Assembly (NCBI GenBank): GCA_013115135.1
Contig: JABANP010000165.1
Location: forward strand, 37,827-101,826
DNA from: Perkinsus olseni
Lineage: Eukaryota; Perkinsozoa; Perkinsida; Perkinsidae
DNA length: 64,000 bases
Reading direction: 5' to 3'
Below the pieces are notes generated by a model that searched no databases, was not told where the DNA came from, and was given only the letters and a program-made list of their open reading frames with translations. Of the stretch, positions 19,785 through 32,700 are shown one piece after another. The position numbers and the translations under genes were made by a program. Within the stretch, counting starts at the first letter, position 1, and each line of letters begins with the position of its first letter.

Positions 19785-21588
19785 CTAAACAGTTATGTCC
19801 GCAACAACAGGGTCAAATACGGATAGGAACTCCTCCTTGCACATCCGCAACTTCAAATCGATATGTCCACCACCTACGACGGTCATTATGATGACTACCA
19901 TGGTCCCCGACCGAGCACTCCACCATCTCACCCAGCCAGAAGTCCTCATAAGGCAGTTCATCAATTATTCTATCAGAAATGATGACGGGCATCTTGGTCG
20001 CCATACCAACACAAGTGACAGCATTGTGAGTGAACCTAGAAATAAAATATCCAACCCACATGCCTCACCCATGCTCCAGACGAACAAAAAGATTTGCTTC
20101 ATTCCGCATTTCTTCACTCGTGACAAGCAACGCTAGAAGTCCAGATGCTATCCATCACCCGCCATTTGTGTCTGTCTACCCGTCAGGAATTACGGAAACA
20201 TCCGTCCTAGGCTGCGTCCTGAGTGCCCATGCTAGATGCCAGCGGGCGATAACGAGACTCGCTAGAGTGACTCCAGCATGAGGACTCAGTCAACCCCCCC
20301 CGTCACGCTGAACCCGACCCACTTACCCTGACAACTTCTGCGATACCTCTGGCTCCACCATCCGCATATTGAAGGCCTTCCGACCGGCCGCAGGAAGGCC
20401 CATCCGTTCCGTTTCGATCCGCCGTACCGCGAACCCCTAAGATACGATACACTCTGCAGATAAATTCATACCTCAAGCCTGAAAACTCTTCGAAAAAAAA
20501 GACCATCTGGTCGTCATTTCCAGAAATGACCAATGCCCCCCCCACCAATGCCGCTTTAAGACAACCACCAGTCGCAGCTCCCCCGTGTAAACCGCAGAAC
20601 ACAACCGATTTCGTGAATCCCGCAATGCCGACTCAGCATTGTTGAATATTCCCATTAGACTATGATAGAGAAGGGCGTGGGATCTAGGCATACAAGGGGA
20701 GGTTTTAAAGCACTCGGAAGTCACAAAATGAGCTTCCCATTCTCCCCTCCAAGACCCCCGGCGAGACACCCACCACCCTCAGCTCCCCCCCCCCCTGTAA
20801 ACCGTAAAACCCCACCAGTTTTTCCTTGTGCAGTTTCTGGCCGTATTGGACCACCACTGCCACATATCGGAGCCTTTTCTTCGCTGCCTCCTCATCGACG
20901 TGGTTCAACTTCACATTCTCCATTATTAACGTCTTGCACAGCTGGTCAGTTGACGGGATCTCCAGGACCTGTATCCAAGGTCGAAGCGGGGAAGTCACAG
21001 AATTTCTGAACTGAATTCTCAAAAGCACTTCCTCGCGATCTCTAAGAATAACAAACAGTTTCACAAAAAAAGCATTCAGCAATACAGCTACGTCCAAGTC
21101 GATGAGCAATCCACTAACCAAGTACGTGCTAGCCCAAGCGACTGAGAGTTTTCAATACTGCTGCTCCACACTGCTACCAATTTCACGCACAGCCCTCAGG
21201 AAGAACTTTCGAAGGGCGCAAGTCACGCAGGCCAGCGAGCCACCCGAGCAACGTGCCATCCCAGAATCCCCCTTTCCCATCATTACATTTTTCCGCCACT
21301 CCAAAGACTGATCATAGAAATCACTGGGGACCTGCCGGAGCTCGAAGTCCTTCAGACCAGCCTCCTTGCACAGCCCCGCCATCTTGCTCTGTGTCGAAGA
21401 GATCGCCGAACTAGCTCTTCTTCGACTGGGGGAAGAGGGGACTGTCGGAGACATGAGGTGAGGGAGAGGAAAACAAACCACTGAACGCAGCAGTTGGCCA
21501 GCAATAATAAAACTAATTCAGTGTCAGTAAATGGTCCGACCCGGTCACAAAGCATCTCGAAGGCAGTGAGAAGCTGCAAGGACGCCAT
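19785..21588 (-). CDS. YbaK/aminoacyl-tRNA-editing-domain protein
   Basis: The YbaK/ProX fold hydrolyses mischarged tRNAs in bacteria. Eukaryotic proteins of this type are mostly uncharacterised. ATG 21588 gives MASLQLLTAFEMLCDRV. A following exon holds LCKEAGLKDFELRQVPSDFYDQSLEWRKNV (about 21400-21285). The next holds the block STDQLCKTLIMENVKL and RYVAVVVQYGQKLHKEKL (about 20960-20815). A 3' exon holds THNAVTCVGMATKMPVIISDRI and YEDFWLG (about 20040-19935), followed after an intron by GGGHIDLKL and the terminal FDPVVADITV, stop 19785-19787. The order (YxxSLEWR, LCKTL, VVVQY, NAVTCVGM, FWLGGGxxDLKL) is that of the eukaryotic YbaK-like proteins. Internal exon edges and the middle of the gene (20100-20800) are only approximate. 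The gene lies 240 nt upstream of SF3A1 on the same strand. Confidence 0.72.
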
Positions 21589-22394
21589 GTTTCCCTCTGT
21601 AATTGACTGTGAGCAGCCCCCACTGAGTCAGGCCAGTGTACTCATTCACACTCCCTCTGTGAGGAACACTTGCCGACAATTGACGGTAAATTACCGTGTC
21701 GAATGGGAAAGTCATCGTATCAAAGAAAGAAACGAAGACGACCTCAAACCGCCTTCTCCTGTAACACAACCCTAAATGAAGCTGAGAAACGCTTTAATTA
21801 CCACACCATGAACAAGCCAAGAAACAGCCACCCAAAGATACCAACACCAGGACCCCTACACGGCTGCACTCCTTACCGTATCGTCCAAACCTAACGACGA
21901 CAGCAGCCAGGGCCACGAGCCCTGATACCTCCAACAACCCACCGTGAGACGACAGCGTCTGCGTACCAAACATCGCGCTTCTCCTGAGTTCGTGTCGGAT
22001 CGCTCTATTGGACCTCCTCATAGTAGCCATGGCGTAGATGTTGTGCTCCTCCGCATTCAGAAGTCCGTAGCCCAAATTGATCGGTTTTCCGACCTACCCC
22101 AGAAGCTCGGGGCCCGGCCTGGCAACCCATGGCACCTTACCTCCACCCGAGGCTTAACCATACTCATGGCGTCCTCGAGGGCCTGTCTACCGATGCGGGT
22201 GTTGATCGGCATGCAGTCGGCCAGGCTGATAAATTTTATGCTACTTACACGTTATTAACCGTCCCTCAGGGATCGTTCAATAAACCAAATCCGATTCTGG
22301 TACCGCATTTTTCGTTTTAAAACCTTTTCCAGATTTCATTCCGAGTTTCGAAATTCGAACCAGCCATGCCACCGAACACTCAAAAGGCCTCGGG
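21589..22394 (-). other. Gap holding possible exons of a small membrane protein or of the MORN gene tail
   Basis: On the minus strand, 22235-22145 reads SLADCMPINTRIGRQALED and then a GTAAGG donor. 22010-21800 reads a hydrophobic pair of segments (LLEVSGLVALAAVVVRFGRYG, split here by frame, and VGVLVLVSLGGCFLA), suggestive of membrane spans. These could be terminal exons of the MORN protein if the stop at 22395 is spliced out (the codon before it carries AG-GTAG), or a separate small gene. I cannot decide between these. Confidence 0.3.
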
Positions 22395-25300
22395 CTACCT
22401 CGCCACAGGAGCCCCCTCGTCCACGAACGGCATTTGGCACACGCCCTGATGGAACACTACATTCTCATGGATGTACCTGCGGCACGCCAATTTCGTGGCG
22501 CGCGACATTTTCTGCCTACTTAGGATCTTCAAGATCGCCATGACCATGAGGCACGTCATTGGCCCAGTCGCCATCATACGAGTACTGTCCATTCAACACA
22601 GTCAACTTGCCCCGTCCCTGCCGCTGGTTCATATCCCAATCGCCATCATAAGTCGCACCAGCTGAGCGGAGCGAAGCGATTCATGTTTCAAATTTTCATC
22701 AGCCACACGTTGTTTTAGCATCCCCTTGCCGTGCATCCTCCCTTCAAACCACTGTCCTGTATAAGTAGAATCGTTCTGCACCAGCACGCCTTCTCCGTGG
22801 AACCGCCCGGCCTACCCCAAAACAGCAACACTCGCCCCTCCCCTGCAGGCCACCCCCTTCCCACCTTCCACTCCCCCTCATACAAAGCAGGAGGCCTCTT
22901 ACTCTCATCAATAAACAGGGACCCGCGACCAGAGGGCCTCCCATACCCGTCCAACTCACCGGCATACCTATCGTACGACCGTACATCGTCACGCGCCACG
23001 AAATTCCACAGCTTACACATGGCCATTCTGAAGCCTCATGAAGCGACAGGATGGGGTCCGGCGATCTCTCTCCCAGGTCCCCTCGTAGATCAATCGACCA
23101 CCGCCGTCAAACAGTTTACCTATTCCCACCACTGCGGCCGTGCTGCCCTCACCCAGACCGACCATTGCCGTCGGGATCATGCCGCTGGTTCATATCAAAC
23201 CTTCCCTCATACACCGAGCCATCAGTCAACTCAATCCGCCCTTGGCCGCTTCGAATGCCATGCTGGAAGTCGCCCTCATACCTGCATTCTGGGTAGACCT
23301 CGCTTCAACCTAAGATACTCACCTAGTGTATCCGTATAGCAGGCAGACCTTGCTGGCCGCGTCGATAACCTGCACACCTCGACCGTGGCGAAGGTCCTCT
23401 CGCCATCCACCTTCGTATACCTGATCACCCATACCACACCAATCGTAACAAAAGTTCGTGGAAGTCCTAATACTACTCACACTCGCCAGAAGAACCGATC
23501 AGTTAAACTACTCGTAGTTACCAAAATGGCGAGAAACAAGTTCGTTATTTTGAGAAGAAGCGACAAGCATGAAAATTTCACAACTACAAAGAAAATAATT
23601 TATAACTTGTTACCATTTTCGAGAGATATTCACTCACACTCCCTACTTGATACTACTGAACTCATCCTAGTCAAATGCTACAACCGTGACAACGAACCTT
23701 ATAGCATTTTACAGTGCTACTCCATACAGTAGGCAGAATCGTGATTCTAGCGGAAATGGATCAGGACAATGGAGGTACCAACTTTTACGCATCTCAGAAA
23801 CCAGCTGTTCTCACTCTGTCAGCCGAATTACAATGACGAGCTTCACGATAATCAACCAGCCACAGCAGGCTTTCCTACCACTCCATCCCTAAATTCCATC
23901 CTCCCTTCACCGTGCTTCCGACCATCCCTCCACTGACCATCATAGACCTCCAGCTCCTTCCCCCAAGACCGAGGCCTTCTCACACTGACAACCCCCGCAA
24001 CAACCCCTCCCTGCCGGACCCCATAACCCCCTCCTACTACCCTCTTCCTGCTGCGGTAGTAGTGCTGGTGAAGGCCGTAAAAACAGTACCGCCACTCACG
24101 TTACTCGACAGACTCCGCGAGAACGCATCCCGAGCGGCGTCCGACTGGGCCGGGGGAGGGGCTGACAGACAAGCCGTAGACATTCTGACACCTCTAGCCA
24201 CGAAATCTTACGGGCAACAAGTGTCGCGACAGGAACCCTCTTAACCCCCCGGCCGTGCGGTCGACCATTCAAGAGCTCCCCACAGTAAGTCTCTGTCTCC
24301 TTCATAAGCAAGGAAACATCAACTGCCTCGCCCACCAGACTGATGCCTTCCCGGCTGGCAGGCAGCACGCTGAAACAACACCCCCTCAGAGTGCCCAGGA
24401 GGACTCCAAAAAATAATGAGGAAATTCCCTCCTACTAACCGTATGACAAAAAAGCCGCCTCCAAGCGCTTCTTTCCGGGAGGAAATAGTCCGAAATTCTT
24501 GATCATGCTCTCGAAAATTCAAAGATTCCCGATACTCTGGCGGAAAGACAACAACCCCCAGCTCGCCAGGACGACCGTACCGGAGAAATACAGTTCCGAT
24601 TCGACTCCAAAGCACTAGGTCTAGTTTGCACTCAGTGCTTGGCCGATCATGCAGCTCCATTTTGATATCACCGTATGCTTCAAAGACTCTGGCAGGATGC
24701 TCCATCGAGAATGACTCGTCGACATCAACCGTCCCCGCCCCTCACCTCACAACCCCATCCAGACAGATGGCCAGCACGTCTCCGATGGTGCTATACATCG
24801 CCAGGGTGTCGTCCACGGGCATTCTACCACACGGTTGGATACCTAGTCACCGGGCCACCGACCGCCCATCGACCACCCGAGCATTACCATCATCATCCTG
24901 TCTGAAGAACTCCAAAAACTCCGGACTCTTCCTCGACTCACCGGTCGTTACTCCCCTATCATACCTATCAAGTTCCACAGCAGCGTCACGGAAGCCGCCA
25001 GAGAAGCTTCTTTCCTTCACTGGAGAGTCTCCTCATGACTGCATTTTCCGCCAAAAAAATCTTACAGGAATTTTTCTGACACCTTCGAGCAACACCCAAC
25101 CGCCACTCACACGAGCAAGCTCATTCACGCAAAAGACAGCCTCCTCATAAAGCAATATTCCCCTCCAACCGTCTCGAGAAGATACTCCGGAAAATACTTT
25201 CAACACGTCCCTCCAGGTACTCACACGCGCGCCTCATCCAGTCGGCCACTCTCCCGTCCACGACCAGTACCCTCTCCAGCGAAGGCCCCATAATAGCTTA

Positions 25301-26094
25301 CAATACGGCCAGGGTACATCTCCTCACTCCTCGCTACCAGCTCCACATCCTGCACCCTCAAGACCCCCTGCCCGCAGAAGACGTCCCCACGGAACTCCCC
25401 TTCATAAACGCAGTGATAGAGGACACCCTCGGGGCCCCGCAGCTGGAAGTAATAAACGCCTCGGCCGTGCTTCTTCCCGCCACGCCATTGTCCTCGATAA
25501 ATGACATCGCCCCGCATGCCACCACCGGCATCCTTCCAACCCTCCCTCAGTCGCTCTAGGACCCCGCTACCTCTCGAGGGCCTTCGCCGAGCCAGCACGC
25601 CTTCGCCGTCGAAAACATGATTCTTCCAGTGGCCTCTATAGACCAGGCCCTCTCCTCGGTCATTGGACTCAGGGGAGTACTCCTGCACACCCCAACCATC
25701 ACGCATATAGCTGCCACTTATACGAGGATGGTCGACCACCTGAACGACGACCACTGGTCTACCAAGAAGAAAAGCGTCGACAACACAGCCAACGGCGGAG
25801 CATTAAGGCCACCCTATCCATCTCGCGGGATCTTCACAACGACGCCCATCGCAATGGCTCGCATCCTTCAAAGGAAGAGCGGCCAGTAGACGCACGAAGA
25901 CACCCCCACTGAGACGCGGCCTCAACCGTAACTCTCCTACCTGTCCATCATAGCCTTCTATCACCACCCTCCTCGCGTCCATGCTGCACTTCCTAATCAC
26001 CCGCTGCCACATACTACAGTACCCCTCCAAAACAGCGAACGTCATGGAGTCCCCGCCCAAAGACGGTTGTGGGGAACTCTCATAAGACTCCAGA
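22395..26094 (-). CDS. MORN-repeat protein (multi-exon)
   Basis: MORN motifs (YxGxWxxGxxxGxG) bind lipids or structure membrane-associated scaffolds in alveolates. At least ten units are visible on the minus strand. They include VYRGHWKNHVFDGEG and IYRGQWRGGKKHGRG (25650-25440), VYEGEFRGDVFCGQG, YCGELLNGRPHGRG (about 24270), YDGQWRDGRKHGEG (about 23930), YEGGWREDLRHGRG (about 23400), YEGDFQHGIRSGQG (about 23250), YEGEWKVGRGWPAGEG (about 22850), YTGQWFEGRMHGKG (about 22750), and YDGDWDMNQRQGRG and YDGDWANDVPHGHG (22650-22520). Introns are short, for example 24370-24439. The first exon shown, from 26094 (LGGDSMTFAVLEGYCSMWQ), follows an in-phase intron, so the true start lies further upstream and the gene may be continuous with the EF-hand/membrane region. 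The stop is at 22395-22397. Confidence 0.72.
24370..24439 (-). other. Short intron sharing sequence with the intron at 30014-30078
   Basis: 70 nt, GTTAGT...TTTCAG. It is in phase between FFVIR and VLPASREGIS of the MORN-region gene. About 45 nt (AGGAGGGAATTTCCTCATTATT and following) match the other intron closely. The shared part contains GAGG-AATT-CCTC dyad symmetry. Confidence 0.65.
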
Positions 26095-26169
26095 CTATAC
26101 CGATGGTCATTGGTCTAGACAAAAATAAAGATGTCTTCACCGGGATTCGAACCCGGGACCTCCTCCTAC
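26095..26169 (-). other. Probable 75-nt intron carrying a tRNA T-arm/B-box-like motif
   Basis: Donor GTAGGA follows CCAGAG and the acceptor is CGGTATAG. Inside is GGTCCCGGGTTCGAATCCCGG, a good T-arm with a perfect B-box (GGTTCGAATCC), but there is no matching D-arm, anticodon arm or acceptor 5' strand upstream. It is therefore not a tRNA gene. A related copy sits in the intron at 35194-35248. Confidence 0.55.
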
Positions 26170-26768
26170 CTCTGGCGGGACCCAACAAGGGTCGAGCGCG
26201 CCCTTCAAGGCCTTCCACTCTTTGCTAGCTACAAACTTGTCATCACACAACAGCGTTATCGTCCTCTCCCTGAAACCACCACAGAAAAACAATCACACCC
26301 TATCCCAGGTCTGATGACGATCTTGGAATCTTTTGATCCGCGAGAACCGCGGGTCGACATAAGATTCCTCTGTTCTGCTGATAATGAACCGTGAATCCAA
26401 AAGCCCACATCTCGCGAATTTTCTTCTCGAGTAGACCCCCCACAATTTGAAAGTAAAATTCAGTTTAACCTATCAGGCACAAGGCGGCCAAGAATACTTC
26501 CCAGCTCATCACCTACGGGAACCGATGCCCCGGTAAGGGCGAGCGCCACGCAATCGGTACTCGCTACTACACCCACGAACGTCAATAAAACTGTAAGTTA
26601 ACCAACCTCCGTCGCCGATCATCGCCCTCTACTCCACCCTACCACTTCTGATCAAATTGCTGGTGCGATACGCTCTCCTTCATACCACATTTTCCGCACC
26701 CAAAGTCACTCACCCCGTATCCGTTGATATGCACGAGAGACTCGACAGCGGCAATCGATAGTCCACCA

Positions 26769-29700
26769 TCACTGGGGCTCTCTCATCACCAGCATGCTCG
26801 CCTGATTATCCACCACCTTCCATCCACAAACAATCACCACGACCACGACCTCACCTGCGCATCTTAGGTTGCTCAATACGATAAACCCATCAGCATCATC
26901 GTCTATGAGTTGAAATATTCTCTGGGCTGCTTCTGTAGAGGACTCCCCGCCCAGGGAAGCCAGGCGTGCCAGATAGTCAGGCAAGAGGGAAGCCAAGGCC
27001 ACCTATTACGTCACCTCACAGGGTGCACACGAATCGACTGGGGACGCATAGACGAATTACTATTTACCCTCTACCTACGCCCAGAGCCGCTCCGAACTCA
27101 TCAAGCGATACAGCCGAAGGGATGAGAAACGTTGAAGAATAACTCTCGTTTCGCGGAACTCACAAGAAGCATCAGCGATCTCAGACTCTCTCAAGAGCAA
27201 AGCGCCGACCCGAACGCGTCCGAATAGTCGGACACAACCTGCGGCTACGATGGCCACCATTCCCAAATCGACCCAAAAGTAGCTCAAGAGCCAGGCACTC
27301 CCCCAGTACCACAAATTCCTCTTCACAAATCACTCCACCCTGATCTCCCTTCCCTCTCTCATCACCGCTGGCCTCAGCTGCCGCCCTCCTGACGACGGTC
27401 CTCCCATCCTCTTAACGCCCCTCTACTACTTTATCAACTTGAACACCATCTCCCAGCTGCATCCGTACTTTTCCATAATAGCACGCCGGAAAGGCAGCAG
27501 CTGCTCCGCCCGACTGTCTCGCCATTTAACGATAACCTCGCTCGCTGTGAGCCCCAGCAGACACTCCCTCCTCTCACTGGTACTCTCCTCCACCCCCTCT
27601 GCCGGAACCATCTCGTACAACATACCATCCGAACTCTGAGACAGGCATGCATCAACATAAGATTCGCTCCTGGCCAGTCCGATAACCGGGAATCCTTTTG
27701 ACGACACGGTGTCAAATCCGTTGAAACTTTCAATTTTTTTTCGGAAAGTGGCCCACTTCTTTGAACTTGAAAGTAGTGGGAAAATTTCCGGTGAAATTTC
27801 CGGTGGGTAAATTGAATTCTAATTTATTTTTTTTGAGAATTTACTAAACTCTCACGTAAATTCTCACGTATGCAACTAAACACAGCGATTCAGAATTTAT
27901 GTTTGTTTCTGCCTCAATCGCTCCCTCCAAAATGGCATGCGAAATGCCATTGCAATATATTCACTAGATGCCGAATATGATGACGGACTAGACCGAATAT
28001 AGACGGCCGTCGAACACACGACGGCAATTGCAAAGAGCTCAGTCCATCCTGCCCTCGGCCCCACTACCAATCTTTCCACTTTTCTCCGAGGTTTCGAGTC
28101 ACAACCATCCGGGAGGTACACGGCAGGCCTCAACGGAAGGGGATCCGGTCTCCAGGACTTGGACCCCTTCAGATGGTCCGCCATCACCACAAAGTGAGCC
28201 ACCTATGCCGCAGTACTGTAGAGACCCTCGAGAAGGGTCTACCAAGGCCTACCCTCTTTCTCTGCAGCTTCTGTGCCTCCATCAATGGGGCAAAATCGTC
28301 GGCGCCCTCAGTACTGAAGGATCTCAGCTCGCCCTCAGCAAACATGGACAGGGTGTCGAATCTTAATGAGATGCTTCCCAGGGTTCCACGCGGCGATCTC
28401 CTCTGAAAATGTAATACCACGTCACGGCGCGAGGACTAGTCGAAGCAGAACAACTCCCAGGAACCCCCAAAAGCTCCTCCCTTCCGTCTTAGTCAAAGCC
28501 TGCAGCGGTACTCCTAGTACGGATCAGGCCCTCCTCCTCAAGTCAATAATTACCCCGAAAACGACTGGTTCTCAGCACGCTGATTGCCCCAGCTCCCCTC
28601 GCCCTCACTACCACTTGACCACCCATCGTTAAGTCACTGTGTGGTCTTGGGAAGAAGAGCAGATCACACTCAATGTTACCAGCGCATCCACCGACGTCTT
28701 CTCGCAGGAGGAAAGTCGAATCTAAAAAAGATCATCATCCACCAGTGACAGCCTCTCCTGTGACGACAAGGACGACCAGCACCCTTCAAGAAATTCGCTG
28801 CGGTGGCCGACAGTTCTCCCCCGTACCTTCTCCTCCACCACCCTCTGGCAACGGGATAGGTCTAGTATACGCGACCAGCTCGTCATCCTCGCCACCGCTG
28901 CTGCAGTTTTCCTCCCAAACACTCAGCACTATGGTCTGGTCCCTACATGGAACCTGAGAGAGACGTGGGCAGACGTGAGTTGGGCAAAGAGCGGTACGGT
29001 TATGTCCACATTTTCCTCGAAAACACAATCGCCTCCGCTGCCGTCCACCACCCCGACGACCTGACAACAACTCCATTGATACTCCCACTAAGGGGAATCT
29101 TGAGCCAGATCAGACCGGTGAAAAATCCATCAATCGTCAGCTGCTCGGCACGCCTATTCTGCGGCGTATCTTAGGTCGATCACGGCAATCCGCGAGTTCC
29201 TATATCTCTCTATCTCATCATTTACACCCTTCCTGCGCCAGCGCCCCGCGGCGCTTCCCCTCTACTACCTCACTGATCCTCTCCCTGATCGGCACATCCC
29301 CATCCAAGGAGGACTCCACGCCCTCAGGCAGGAGGCAGCAGTAAAAGCGACTCCCTTCATAATCTCTCACAGCACTCCTAAGACCCGTCACTCGACCCAG
29401 ACGCAGCCTAACCTATCAACTGGATCCCCAATGACCGACTCCAAAGTCGATTCTACTTTTCGCATTCTGTCCTCTCCAGAGAGCTGCTCCTTCATAACCA
29501 CATCCAACCGCCTCAGCACACTTGACGTCGCCGTCAACGATGATTTCACAGCTCCCACCTCCCGTCGCAGCCACGCGTCAACCTAAGATACGTCCTCCCG
29601 TCGCGGCTACGCGTCAACCTAAGATACGCCCTCCCGTCCCAGCTATGCGTCAACCTAAGATACGTCCTCCCGTCTCAGCCATGCGTCAACCTAAGATACG

Positions 29701-32700
29701 TCCTCACGCTGCGCAAGACTACTCAATTCCGAACTCCGTGAACTCTACAGGCCCACCCACCACACTCCCAAACTACCTGGTACAACCATCGCCGAGCCAC
29801 AGCATTGACCTCCCGTCTGTCCCTTCCTTCAACCTCAGACCTCCACCGTGGCGGGTAGTACAGCGAAAAATACGAGTCCATCTCAGCTGCGCACAGCGAA
29901 GGATTCTCCGCATGATTCACCACCTGCACCGTGACGGCCAAGTCGCCAATACCCTCCTCACTCCGCAACTGCCCCGGCCCAACGACCATCGCCAATCTCG
30001 ATTTTATGTCACCCTCGTATCTTGCCAGGTCCCTTGGGGACTCCAAAATAATAATGAGGAAATTCCCTCCTGCTGACCGTATGATAATAAAGCCTCTTCT
30101 CAATCGCGCATTTCCGCTTCTCCTCGACCGATTCCGATTCTTCCACCTCCACCCGGCCATTCATGAACAACCCAAATTCCGGCGTAACGAAATCGATACC
30201 CTCGATAAAAAGAGCGTGAACAGAACCACTCCTGCTGCGGTACTTCTCCAGAAATCGCAATCTTGAAATCCTCTCTCGAGCACGATGAGCGTAAAACGCC
30301 AACCTCTTCTTCAAGGAGACAGCCCTGTCCGCCACCACCGCCGAATAATCATTTACCATCTCCCCGAAGGACCGCCAATTCGTCGTCAACATCGTCAAAG
30401 CCGTTATGAAAATACCCAGCACCGCTGCAATCGGCGAGGGTATTCGTTCCACCTCAGAGTGCCCCAACAGCAGGACCAGTAAAGTCAGGGACTGCATCAG
30501 CCACACGAAGGAGTCTCCAGCCAGCAAGCTCCTCCCTAGACTAAAAGTCCGACTACGATCTTCCAAGTCCCTCACATTCAGTCCAACCTCGTACACCAAA
30601 ATGATCAGCTTTAAAAGCAGGAAAAGCAGCATCTTATGAGGGCCAATGGTGGCGTCTCCCTGGTTGCCAACCGTCAGAATCAGAATCGTACAGAGGGTAA
30701 TACACCGGTCGATTACGTATATAAAGAGTCCATTCTTCCGGGCCATGTCCAATACTATCTTCAGGTCACTCTGGTGCCTCATATCAAGGTTCCTCACCGG
30801 CACTCTCAACTTGAAGCCAGGAAGATATTTCATAATCGTCACCACATGCCGTAGCTCAACCCCAACGCTCACCCGCAAATTCCTCCCGTCCCCTCCTCGC
30901 AGACCGTACCGCTTCCACCCGACCCCCGCACACGGATACTCCCCCAGAATCTCACAACTCTCAGATGCGCTGGTCTCAATGGCATCAGCAAAGCCCTCCT
31001 CATCAAGAGTAACTCTGAACTCTCGACGCTCCATTATAGGGGCAACCCCGCTCGTCATCCAGGGCTCCGACCCAGGCAGGTAGCGGCAGGCGAAAGCCGT
31101 CAGTATCTGCCCTCAATACATAAACGAGCGCGTCATAGATGAGTACAAGTGCTTCCAGCGAGAGATCAGCGAGAACTGCAACAACGAGAAACTGTAGCTG
31201 GAGGAGCTCTATTGGATGGTATCGACAGCGGAATTTATGGCAGGTTTCGAGAATGCACGAGATGCATCAACGAACGCGTCTTTTTTCGCCTAAGGCGAGT
31301 ACATGTGCCGGCAAATCGATACGAAGTAAGGAGGAAGATTCCGTTGGCGACTCGGAATCTGCGCTTGTTTCTGTCGGACGACTCCCGATGGTTATAACTA
31401 ACTATACCCATGGACACATGGCAGGTTCCGCGGAGATATCAGACAGGGGCTTCCTCAAGGGTCGACTCCACACTAATTTCACGTATGAAGCAGAGGGGCC
31501 CTCTCCCACCTGCGTCCGCATGAGCGGCCACTCCATCTCCACAACCCCATCCACAAAAGAACGGAAGTCCAAGCTGACCAACGCACCTCCACCAGAGTAC
31601 AGGGGAGTCGCGCTGAGCCACCGATCGCTATGGTACCTCATACTGCTATTATCGTACCTGAACAGCCATACCACACCATCAACAACTCTAGACAGCCCGT
31701 TTGAGAGCTCGAAACTTATACTGTATTTAGAATACGAAATAGCCTAGGGGACAATTTTCAGCAGCAGACAATTTTCCATCAACTTGAACTGAATTGAACA
31801 CAGTACTATCCTGGATGGTTCCACAGCACGCTCACTCCCTTGCCGCTATAACAATGGCGACAGCACCGAACAGGATGCTCTAGCAAAGACCCAGACTGAT
31901 TCTGAAAGGCGGTCCTCTCCCGAGTTCCTTATTACACACAATAGGCCAGCATCGCCTTGACCCTGAGCAGCTCCACCAGTCTATCAAACAGCCATCCTTC
32001 CATCAGCTTCCTCTCACCCACCGGGATGTCCAGAGGCACTGCTGTAGGGGTGTTGCAGGGCACGGGAGGGGGGCGTGTACAGTAAGACGCCGGCAGACAC
32101 CAGCAGCCGACCACCTGAGCCACTGCCCGTCGGAGGCAACATCAACAACATTCGGACAACAACCCGGACCTTCCCAAGTCCTCGATCTCCCTAAGCCCGT
32201 ACTGCTACCACTAAAAACGCCATTCCCTGTCCCCGGCATGGGACGCCCGACGCCAGCTCTCCCGGCTCACCTCTGACCTCCCTATCCACGGCCTCTCCGG
32301 GAAGTCCACCCTGAGCCTTTGATACGGCGAAACGGCGTCGCCATCATCATCAAACTCCTGCTCCAGTAGCTCATCGGTTCTCCAAGACATTACCCCGACT
32401 CACCGCGATAAGATCGTTTTGTCCCAACTCTGGGCTTTCTTCATCCGAGGCCGCCTCAGGAACTGAGCAGGAGCCTTTCCAAGACACAACAGGCCAACAG
32501 TATATCACCTATACAGCATCCATGCCTGCCCCCGCCAACCAGTCTCAAAATGCCACCATAATCCGCAACAAGGCGCCGCTCTTCGTCTGCTCGCTCATAC
32601 CTGATACACCAGGAAAGGCGTGGCCCCTCGGCAGAGATCACAATGGCAAATGCATACGTGAACGATACACGGCCCCCTAGAGCGTCGCCGTTTTGAAGCG

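Noticed and set aside
26130..26200. tRNA gene suggested by CGGGATTCGAACCCG on the plus strand
   Set aside because: Only the T-arm is present. There is no D-arm, anticodon stem or pairing acceptor strand within 100 nt on the proper side, and the motif lies in a probable intron with a related copy at 35.2 kb.
29522..30076. 184-codon plus-strand frame with RQPKIRPPV repeats
   Set aside because: Lies antisense to the membrane gene. The repeats are the translation of the 36-bp tandem array, and the minus strand carries the conserved-looking exons.
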